Assembly (NCBI GenBank): GCA_012518325.1
Contig: JAAYSR010000134.1
Location: forward strand, 1-5,320
DNA length: 5,320 nucleotides
Reading direction: 5' to 3'
Source of the DNA: Bacillota bacterium
GTDB lineage: Bacteria; Bacillota; Limnochordia; Darwinibacteriales; Darwinibacteriaceae
Position numbers and translations under genes: made by a program. Positions 1 through 5,320 of the stretch are shown one piece after another; positions within the stretch are counted from its first letter, which is position 1, and every line of letters begins with the position of its first letter. Below the pieces are notes generated by a model. That model made no database searches. It worked only from the letters and a program-made list of their open reading frames with translations, and was not told the origin of the DNA.

Positions 1-24
1 AAAGATTTTTGTTTTCCTCAGCAT
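1..24 (-). CDS. Possible start of a further downstream gene (eight codons visible)
   Basis: Three bases after the rhamnosidase stop the minus strand has ATG followed by seven open codons (MLRKTKIF) to the left window edge. A GGGGATAGG stretch spanning the rhamnosidase stop could be a weak ribosome binding site. The tight spacing resembles the other junctions here, and another catabolic gene would be plausible, but eight codons are far too few to identify a product or to exclude chance. No terminator hairpin is seen in these bases. Confidence 0.22.
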
Positions 25-27
25 CGC

Positions 28-2661
28 CTATCCCCAGCGACCCAGTTCAGGTACACGCTTGTTGATGCTCTGGCCTGTATGTTTATAGCGGTAGGTCCAG
101 CGGCCGGAGCCCCGCACCAAAATGCTTTCGGATATTTTGCGCCCGTTTTCTTCGATCTCGGCTCCCTCGGCATCCGGCAGACGAATCTCTGCTTCGGTGT
201 TAAAGGGAATCCTGAACTCCAGCTCAATGATACCGTTCTCAAGCCGCCACTGGCTGCTTACAGTACCATAGGGCGTCTCCAGCTGAGCCCTGGCGTGATC
301 GAAGCAGCTGCTGGGGCGGGGTGCCAATACCATTCTCCGGAAGCCGGGGGCTTCTTCCACAGGATTGATGCCCGCAACATAGCGGTACATCCACTCCGCG
401 ATGGCGCCAAAGGCATAGTGGTTGAAGGAGTTCATGCGCACATCCCCCATGCTGCCGTCTTCCCGGATAGAGTTCCAGCGCTCCCACATCGTGGTTGCTC
501 CCCGATCCACTGCATACAGCCAGCTCGGACACTTGTCCGCCAGGAGCAGTTCGTAGGCGTACTCGTCCAGCCCGTTTTCTGAAAGGGCCGGGCAGAGGTA
601 AGGTGTGCCCAGAAATCCCGTGGTCAGCAGATACTTGTCAATGCGGAGCCGCTCAGCCAGCTGCTCGATGACCTTGGGGCGCTGTTCGGGCAGGACCATG
701 TTAAAGTACAGACTGATGGCCAGCGCGGTCTGGGTCTCGGATACAACCCGGCCGTTAGGGGAAACAAATTCGTCCCGGAAGGCTTGGCGCACCGCCTCCG
801 CCAGTTCTGCATACTTGCGGCAGTCTTCCTCTTTCCCTAAGAGCCTGGCTGTCTTAGAAAGTATCTCAGAGGAATAGGCATAGTAGGCTGTGGCAATCAG
901 CTCCGGCGGAGTCAGCCCATGCAGGTTGTCAGGGTCTTTGGTGTCCTGGGCCAGCCAGTCCCCGAGATGCCTGCCGTAAAAGCGGTTGACTCCCAGTGTG
1001 TCCTGGGACCGCATGTATTCTACCCAGTCCTTCATGCTCTCATATTGCTTTTCTAAAATGGAAATGTCGCCAAAATGAGTGTACATCGTCCAGGGGATGA
1101 TCGTGGCCGCGTCCCCCCAGCCTGTGGTGGGAAACTGCCAGATACCAGTGCCCTTGAGAATGTTTGGCACAATTACCGGTACAAAGCCCGCATCCTGCTG
1201 CTCCAGTGCCAGGTCATGCAGGTACTTGTGATAAAACGCATTCGTCTGCATGTTGAAGCATGCGGTGCCGCAGAAAATCTGAGCATCACCTGTCCAGCCC
1301 ATCCGTTCGTCACGCTGGGGACAATCGGTGGGGATGTCCAGGAAGTTTGATTTTTGCCCCCAGAGAGCGTTCAAGAACAGCCTGTTGACCCGGGGGTCGG
1401 AGCACTCGAAATGCCCGGTCTGCTTCATTTCTGTGTAGATAACCTCAGCGGTAAAGTCCTCCGGCCTGATATTATCGAGCCCCTGGATGCGCATATAGCG
1501 GAAGCCGAAAAAGGTAAAGCTCGGCGCGTATTCGGCAGGCTTCCCGTCGGATATATAGCGCAGTTCAGCCAGGGCGGTGCGCATGTTGTCCCGATAGAAG
1601 CTGCCGTGCTGGTCGAGGGTTTCCCCGAACTGCAGGAACAGCTCCTCCCCTTCGGGCAAAGACACAGAAAAACGGACCCAGCCGGCAAAGTTCTGACCAA
1701 AATCGAGCACGTCCTCTCCTGCCGGCGTTCGAATGTACTTAGGGGAATCAAGCCTTTCCATCACCTTCATGGGCGGCGCCTTGCGGGCCTGCAGAAGCGC
1801 TTTGTCGATGTTTACCTCAACGGCGCTTTCCAGCTCAGAATCGTCAAAGCCCGGGGCATTCCAGCCCTCTTTGCAGAGACGGGCATCATAGACCTCACCG
1901 TCGTAAATCTCCGCCCGCACAAAGGGGCTCTTGTCAGTTTTCCAGCTCTCATCGGTATTGAGAATCTCCACTTCGCCGTCTGCATACTCCAGGCGCAGCT
2001 CTGCGATAAAACCCAGGGCATCGCCGTAAATATTTCGCCGTTCCCCCTGCTCTGCCCAGTTTACACGTCCCTTGTAATACCCATTGGCCAGCCAGACGCC
2101 GAGCACGTTCTCTCCAGGTCTCAATTGATCTGTCAGATCATAGGTCTGGTAGGCAATCCAGTGATCATAGGCGTGAAATCCCGGGGCAAGCACTTCATCA
2201 GATACGGACCCGCCATTGCAGAAGGCCTTGTAGAGACCAACTCCGCTGGCATAAAGGCGGGCGCTTTTCAGAGGTTTTTTTACAGTAAAAGCTTTGCGCA
2301 GCTGATCGCCGCCGCCGATCCATTTCGCCAGCCAAGGCTCGTCATAACGGGCGGTTTCAAACCAGGCGCTCTCGCTCAGCGCCTTCTCGCCGTTGTCGGC
2401 CCACACCTGGACACGCCAGTAATAGCGCGTGCAGGGGCGCAGGGGCATTTCCAGCCGCACCCCGTTGCTTTCTTCGCTTTTGACAATCCCGCTGTCATGC
2501 ACCAGTTCAGAAAAGCCTTCATCCAGTGCAACTTGCAGCTGATAGGCACTTTGCCTCCGATTGTACCCTTCCGCCTCCACAATCCAGCCCAAAAGGGGCC
2601 TATGGAAATCAAAGCCCATGGGATTTTCCATAAAATCGCAAGTCAATCCTCGAATACGCAT
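28..2661 (-). CDS. Alpha-L-rhamnosidase, glycoside hydrolase family 78
   Basis: This enzyme removes terminal non-reducing alpha-L-rhamnose from oligosaccharides or glycosides by the inverting mechanism of GH78. The 877-residue length is normal. Domains in order: an N-terminal fibronectin/Ig-like domain (about 1-105, with AYQLQVA at 39-45 and YYWRVQVW at 80-87); the Bac_rhamnosid_N beta domain (about 125-295); a beta-sandwich (about 300-415, with LDFGQNFAGW at 319-328); the (alpha/alpha)6 catalytic barrel (about 416-762); and a C-terminal beta domain (about 765-860). The core motif DCPQRDERMGWTGD at 446-459 carries the likely general acid E452 plus D446 and D459. TTMWERW at 723-729 carries the likely general base E727, and NHYAFG at 747-752 is the usual conserved stretch. 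The N-terminus has no signal peptide, so it should act in the cytoplasm on imported substrate. The ATG is chosen for its AGGAGG site and because IRGL..., then NPMGFD matches the usual family start. It is the last complete gene of the operon in the window. Confidence 0.96.
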   Translation of the reverse strand: MRIRGLTCDFMENPMGFDFHRPLLGWIVEAEGYNRRQSAYQLQVALDEGFSELVHDSGIVKSEESNGVRLEMPLRPCTRYYWRVQVWADNGEKALSESAWFETARYDEPWLAKWIGGGDQLRKAFTVKKPLKSARLYASGVGLYKAFCNGGSVSDEVLAPGFHAYDHWIAYQTYDLTDQLRPGENVLGVWLANGYYKGRVNWAEQGERRNIYGDALGFIAELRLEYADGEVEILNTDESWKTDKSPFVRAEIYDGEVYDARLCKEGWNAPGFDDSELESAVEVNIDKALLQARKAPPMKVMERLDSPKYIRTPAGEDVLDFGQNFAGWVRFSVSLPEGEELFLQFGETLDQHGSFYRDNMRTALAELRYISDGKPAEYAPSFTFFGFRYMRIQGLDNIRPEDFTAEVIYTEMKQTGHFECSDPRVNRLFLNALWGQKSNFLDIPTDCPQRDERMGWTGDAQIFCGTACFNMQTNAFYHKYLHDLALEQQDAGFVPVIVPNILKGTGIWQFPTTGWGDAATIIPWTMYTHFGDISILEKQYESMKDWVEYMRSQDTLGVNRFYGRHLGDWLAQDTKDPDNLHGLTPPELIATAYYAYSSEILSKTARLLGKEEDCRKYAELAEAVRQAFRDEFVSPNGRVVSETQTALAISLYFNMVLPEQRPKVIEQLAERLRIDKYLLTTGFLGTPYLCPALSENGLDEYAYELLLADKCPSWLYAVDRGATTMWERWNSIREDGSMGDVRMNSFNHYAFGAIAEWMYRYVAGINPVEEAPGFRRMVLAPRPSSCFDHARAQLETPYGTVSSQWRLENGIIELEFRIPFNTEAEIRLPDAEGAEIEENGRKISESILVRGSGRWTYRYKHTGQSINKRVPELGRWG

Positions 2662-2666
2662 AGATT

Positions 2667-2672
2667 CCTCCT
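2667..2672 (-). promoter_or_regulatory. Ribosome binding site of the rhamnosidase, overlapping the permease stop codon
   Basis: The minus strand reads AGGAGG five bases before the ATG at 2661. Its first two bases belong to the TAG stop of the MalG-like permease, giving TAGGAGG. The same seven bases precede the first permease (4364-4370). The overlap ties rhamnosidase translation to that of the transporter and supports the chosen ATG. Confidence 0.85.
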
Positions 2673-3498
2673 ATCCTTTTACCGCGCCTGCACTCATACC
2701 GGAGACAATGCGCCTGTTAAACAGCAAGAACAAGACCAGCATCGGGACACAGATAATCACAACGTCGGCAAAGAGCAGATTCCATCTGTTGGAATAGGCC
2801 CCCATGAAGTTGTACAAAGTCAGCTGCACAGTGGCATTCTCCGCTCCAGGGAGAAAATACAGGGCGTTGGCAAAGTCGTTAAACACGTTGATGGAAGAGA
2901 GAATGACCACGGTGGCTGTAACGGGCTTGAGCATCGGAAAGATGATCTGGAAGAACAGCCTGCCCGGCCCGCAGCCGTCGATCATGGCCGCCTCATCGAT
3001 TTCCCTGGGAATGCTCGCGATATAGCTGCGGAAGAGCATCATGGAAAAGGGCATGCCAACCGCTGTCTGCACAAGAATCAGCCCCAGTTTGTGACGGAAC
3101 AGCCCTAAAGCCTGGAGCACCCAGATCGTGGGCATAACCGCCACAGGCACCATCAGCCCGATCAGCAGAAGAAAGCTGACGACTTTAGAGGTGCGGTTGT
3201 CTCTCCGCTGCACGTAAAAGGCAGTCATGGAGCAGACGATCACCGTCAATACCACTACTGCAAAGGTAATGACCGTGCTGTTCTTAAAAGCGGTGACCAG
3301 CATGCCGCCTCCGACCTTCACCACTTCCGCATAGTTTTCGGGATGAAATGTCGCAGGCCAGCTCAGTTTCATTTGGGCTGCCGCCCGCCGATCCTTCAAT
3401 GAGTTAAGCACAACAAACAGGAAGGGTGTGGCGTAGAACAAAAGCACGGCAGCGTTGGCCAGAACTGCGATTATACCTGTTCGGACTTTCCGCTTCAC
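2671..3498 (-). CDS. Carbohydrate ABC transporter permease, MalG/UgpE-like (CUT1)
   Basis: This 275-residue membrane protein is the second channel subunit of the importer. About six hydrophobic spans are seen at 7-31, 65-95, 104-130, 139-160, 192-212 and 240-260. The first periplasmic loop carries the MalG-type signature: P25 then NSLKDRR at 32-38, and W47-P48, then HPENYAEVV at 52-60. The EAA loop at about 166-191 reads EIDEAAMIDGCG, with D174-G175, I185 or I186 and P188 in place, and would dock on the ATPase. The start is GTG, overlapping the stop of the MalF-like gene by one base (TAGTG). The stop TAG at 2671-2673 overlaps the Shine-Dalgarno sequence of the rhamnosidase gene. Length and motifs are ordinary for the family, with nothing missing. 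No ATPase gene follows, so the ATP-hydrolysing subunit must come from elsewhere, most likely a shared MsmX/UgpC-type protein (inference from known CUT1 systems of Firmicutes). Confidence 0.95.
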   Translation of the reverse strand: MKRKVRTGIIAVLANAAVLLFYATPFLFVVLNSLKDRRAAAQMKLSWPATFHPENYAEVVKVGGGMLVTAFKNSTVITFAVVVLTVIVCSMTAFYVQRRDNRTSKVVSFLLLIGLMVPVAVMPTIWVLQALGLFRHKLGLILVQTAVGMPFSMMLFRSYIASIPREIDEAAMIDGCGPGRLFFQIIFPMLKPVTATVVILSSINVFNDFANALYFLPGAENATVQLTLYNFMGAYSNRWNLLFADVVIICVPMLVLFLLFNRRIVSGMSAGAVKG

Positions 3499-4355
3499 TA
3501 CAAATCCACCTCCATCTTCGTGAGCCTGACGTGCAGGGGCACGGCCAACAGTGCTACCAGGACCAGGAGAATGATGTTCCCGGCAGTGGACAATCCGTAA
3601 AACCCGCTTATATATTGCTTATAAACAATCGACGACAGGATTTCCGTTGCAAAGCCCGGTCCGCCGCCGGTCATGGCCCAGATCAGGTCAAAGGAGCGCA
3701 GCCCCCCTATAAACGATAGAATGATGACAGAGTTCATTGAGGGACGGATCAGGGGGAGAGTAATATGGCGAAACTTATCCCAGGCATTGCCTCCATCGAC
3801 CATCAGCGCCTCGCCGTATTCCTCAGGTATTGCTGACAGCCCGGCCAGGTAAATCATCATCGCCATACCTATGCCGCGCCAGACATCTACCAAAATTACC
3901 GAGTATAAAGCTAAACTTCCGTTGCCCAGCCAGTCCGGACCGGAAATGCCCAGGGCCGCCAAGGCCGCATTTAGTACCCCCCGGGTTGGGTGCATCAGGC
4001 TTGTAAAGACAATGCCGACGGCAACAGTTGAGACAATAGTCGGGAAGAAAATCATCGAGCGCAAAAAATTGCGCGTAGGAAGCTTTGACGCCAGGCCTAC
4101 CGCAATCAGGAGCGCCAGGACAGTCTTCAATCCCGATGTGGTCACCGCGTAGATCAGGGTGTTTGTCACTGCGCCGCGCAAGGCCGGCTCTTCAAAGAAC
4201 ATCTTAAAGTTGAGCAGTCCGACAAAGCGCCACTCCTGCAAATCCCATACTGTTAAGCTGAAGAAAAAAGACAGAAGCGTGGGCAAGAGAAAGAAGATGC
4301 TGTAAATGGCCATCCCCGGAACAACCAGCCAATTTGCGTATACGCTTCTTTTCAA
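3498..4355 (-). CDS. Carbohydrate ABC transporter permease, MalF/UgpA-like (CUT1)
   Basis: This 285-residue integral membrane protein would form half of the channel of a CUT1 sugar importer, paired with the permease encoded next. Six hydrophobic spans are visible at about 6-37, 60-89, 97-121, 146-173, 209-229 and 255-278. The EAA loop that contacts the ATPase runs from about 178 to 204: EEYGEALMVDGG, then I198, P201 and P205 in the conserved pattern, with D187-G188 intact. Residues 222-234 (FDLIWAMTGGGPG region) are a hallmark of the MalF/UgpA-type partner. Length is typical for the short MalF-like permeases. Translation is assigned to a TTG codon because of the AGGAGG eight bases upstream. 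The gene ends in TAG, whose final G is the first base of the GTG start of the second permease, so the two are very probably translationally coupled and made in equal amounts. The transported sugar cannot be deduced from the permease itself. Confidence 0.95.
   Translation of the reverse strand: MKRSVYANWLVVPGMAIYSIFFLLPTLLSFFFSLTVWDLQEWRFVGLLNFKMFFEEPALRGAVTNTLIYAVTTSGLKTVLALLIAVGLASKLPTRNFLRSMIFFPTIVSTVAVGIVFTSLMHPTRGVLNAALAALGISGPDWLGNGSLALYSVILVDVWRGIGMAMMIYLAGLSAIPEEYGEALMVDGGNAWDKFRHITLPLIRPSMNSVIILSFIGGLRSFDLIWAMTGGGPGFATEILSSIVYKQYISGFYGLSTAGNIILLVLVALLAVPLHVRLTKMEVDL
3507..3513 (-). promoter_or_regulatory. Ribosome binding site of the second permease (decides a GTG start)
   Basis: The minus strand reads GGAGGTG inside the last codons of the first permease gene, eight bases before the GTG at 3498-3496. 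Its position fixes GTG as the start and lets ribosomes finishing the first permease re-initiate on the second. Confidence 0.8.
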
Positions 4356-4363
4356 GAAAAACG

Positions 4364-4369
4364 CCTCCT
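4364..4369 (-). promoter_or_regulatory. Ribosome binding site of the first permease (decides a TTG start)
   Basis: The minus strand reads AGGAGG, a full Shine-Dalgarno core, eight bases before the TTG at 4355-4353. No ATG or GTG in the same frame sits at a suitable distance. The next in-frame ATG (residue 15) would fall inside the first membrane segment. This supports TTG as the start. Confidence 0.85.
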
Positions 4370-4372
4370 AGA

Positions 4373-4406
4373 ACAAGTGGCGATGACAACCGCCACCGCC
4401 ACTTGT
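4373..4406 (-). promoter_or_regulatory. Intergenic stem-loop between binding-protein and permease genes (possible mRNA stabiliser or processing site)
   Basis: Bases 4373-4387 pair with 4392-4406. The outer ten pairs are perfect (ACAAGTGGCG with CGCCACTTGT). The next five continue with two G-U wobbles when read as minus-strand RNA, closing a four-base GGUU loop. No run of T follows the stem on the minus strand (the next bases are TCTAGG), so it does not look like an intrinsic terminator. It lies 14 bases after the binding-protein stop codon and 3 bases before the Shine-Dalgarno sequence of the first permease. In maltose-type operons a structure in this position protects the binding-protein message from 3' decay, so that this protein is made in excess over the permeases. 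That role is inferred here. The stem could instead hinder ribosome access to the permease. Confidence 0.7.
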
Positions 4407-4420
4407 GAAAAGATAATCCC

Positions 4421-5320
4421 TTAGTCGAGCCAACCTTCCAAACCAAGCTGCAGAGCCTGCTTTTTCAGGTCTTGATCATATTTCAAAGCTGCTTCCATTG
4501 GCGTAGACATACCGGAACCGCATTCCTGCGTAATCTGCATCAGGTTGGGTCCCTTGAGGGGAGATTCAAACTCCAGGGCAGCGGCAGTCATTCCACGTTC
4601 GAAGTGCGGCTGCAGTTCGATTGCTGCCTGATACATCTCTACGTCAACTTCCAAACCCTTAACAGCATATGGGCCGGTTGGCTTGCTGTACTGTGCCAGA
4701 AGCTCGGTTGCTTCCTCGGAGAGGAAGTACTCAAGCCAGAGCTTGGCAGCTTCAATGTTCTTGCTGGTCTTGGGAATGGCGAGTGCGCCTGGGAGCCAAA
4801 CGGTCACGCCGTGATACTCAGGATCGTCGCCTGGCTGGCCGAAGGAACCGATGTTGTTGATCTCATCACCAAAGTTTTCTTCGATGTAGGCCAAGGCAAA
4901 GGAAAGCATTGGATAATAGACGCCCTGACCTTCGACGAGCATTTCCAGAGCCATATCATAGGAAGTGGAGTTCAGATCGGTGTTGATGTAGCCAAGCTCC
5001 CAAATCTGGTTCAGTTTTTCGAAACCGCGCAGCGCAGCCGGGGTGTTCGAATAGGTGGAAATTCCAGCGTTGAACTCTTCTACAAAGTTTGGATACTCGT
5101 GCACGAGGTTGTGCTGGTCGGCAAGGAGAATGAGCTGGCTGGTCCAGCTGTCTCTGTATCCGCCGATAACGGGGATGAGACCTGCTTCTTTAATCTTGGC
5201 GCAGTTGTCCAGCAAAGCATCCCATGTGGTGGGAATCTCAAGGCCGAGTTCATCGTGTACCCGTTTGTTGTAGAGCCAGGCTCCGGTGGAGGTAGCACCG
5301 TTGGGCACGGCATAGAGTGC
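4421..5320 (-). CDS. Sugar ABC transporter extracellular solute-binding protein (family 1, CUT1), partial: N-terminus lies beyond the right edge
   Basis: This is the C-terminal 299 residues of a periplasmic or lipid-anchored sugar-binding protein that captures a carbohydrate and delivers it to the two permeases encoded next. The frame is open to the window edge and begins ALYAVPNGATS, so the GTG at 5308 is an internal valine codon, not a start. Numbering from the edge, residues 3-35 (LYAVPNG, WLYNK, ELGLEIPTTWDALL) match the family pattern of Y-x-x-P, then YNK, then GL-x-x-P-x-TWD. Residues 180-204 (LAIPKTSKN, then EAAKLWLEYFLSEEA) match the usual late segment of CUT1 binding proteins. Full members are about 400-450 residues, so roughly 110-150 residues, including the signal peptide and any lipobox cysteine, are missing. 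The gene ends in TAA, 65 bases before the first permease. Family assignment is firm; the sugar is not readable, and a rhamnose-bearing glycan is inferred only from the rhamnosidase downstream. Confidence 0.93.
   Translation of the reverse strand, partial: ALYAVPNGATSTGAWLYNKRVHDELGLEIPTTWDALLDNCAKIKEAGLIPVIGGYRDSWTSQLILLADQHNLVHEYPNFVEEFNAGISTYSNTPAALRGFEKLNQIWELGYINTDLNSTSYDMALEMLVEGQGVYYPMLSFALAYIEENFGDEINNIGSFGQPGDDPEYHGVTVWLPGALAIPKTSKNIEAAKLWLEYFLSEEATELLAQYSKPTGPYAVKGLEVDVEMYQAAIELQPHFERGMTAAALEFESPLKGPNLMQITQECGSGMSTPMEAALKYDQDLKKQALQLGLEGWLD

Noticed and set aside
79..582. A 167-codon plus-strand frame opposite the rhamnosidase C-terminal region
   Set aside because: It has no plausible ribosome binding site or family resemblance and lies wholly opposite a convincing gene; it is a codon-bias shadow.
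1354..3108. A 584-codon open frame on the plus strand, opposite the rhamnosidase and part of the second permease
   Set aside because: It is in exact codon-on-codon register with both minus-strand genes, which share a frame because they are separated by nine bases. In that register an antisense stop needs a sense TTA, CTA or TCA codon, which this gene set seldom uses. The protein looks like no known family, while the minus-strand products are clear family members with intact motifs.
4373..4406. The intergenic stem-loop as a rho-independent terminator
   Set aside because: There is no run of T after the stem on the minus strand, and on the plus strand the bases after it are GAAAAGATAA. A partial rho-dependent effect cannot be excluded, but an intrinsic terminator is not supported.
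4204..4446. An 80-codon minus-strand frame spanning the intergenic gap
   Set aside because: It overlaps the well-supported starts and ends of the binding-protein and permease genes in another frame, shows no recognisable features and no ribosome binding site of its own.
4421..5308. GTG at 5308 as the start of the binding-protein gene
   Set aside because: The frame continues open through the last twelve bases as A-L-Y-A, and this LYA-V-P sequence is an internal family motif. The gene is cut by the window edge rather than starting there.

Overview
This window is the middle and 3' part of a sugar-uptake operon read entirely on the minus strand. It comes from a bacterium of moderate GC content (mid-50s percent by eye). 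Near-perfect AGGAGG-type ribosome binding sites, TTG and GTG starts on the permease genes, and a CUT1-type ABC importer with no ATPase gene beside it all fit a Firmicute (Clostridia or Bacillales). This is inference; there is no rRNA or marker gene to prove it.

In transcription order (right to left) the window holds: (1) the C-terminal about 299 residues of a family 1 extracellular solute-binding protein, entering from the right edge and ending at 4421; (2) a 65-base gap with a strong 15-bp stem-loop; (3) a MalF/UgpA-like permease (3498-4355, TTG start); (4) a MalG/UgpE-like permease (2671-3498, GTG start), which shares one base with the stop codon of the gene before it; (5) after 9 bases, a complete 877-residue GH78 alpha-L-rhamnosidase (28-2661). 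Only 27 bases remain beyond the rhamnosidase stop. They contain an ATG with eight open codons that may begin another gene. No stretch over 300 bases lacks a gene.

The genes make a coherent pathway. The binding protein captures a glycan outside the cell and the two permeases form the membrane channel. An ATPase encoded elsewhere, of the shared MsmX/UgpC kind, would power import. The rhamnosidase has no signal peptide and would act in the cytoplasm to cut terminal alpha-L-rhamnose from the imported molecule. The natural reading is uptake of a rhamnose-bearing oligosaccharide (for example pectin rhamnogalacturonan fragments or another rhamnoside) followed by internal hydrolysis. The exact substrate cannot be read from this sequence.

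I found no sign of a new kind of system. The feature most worth a second look is the stem-loop between the binding-protein and permease genes, together with the weak start codons of both permeases. These look like a device for making more binding protein than permease.
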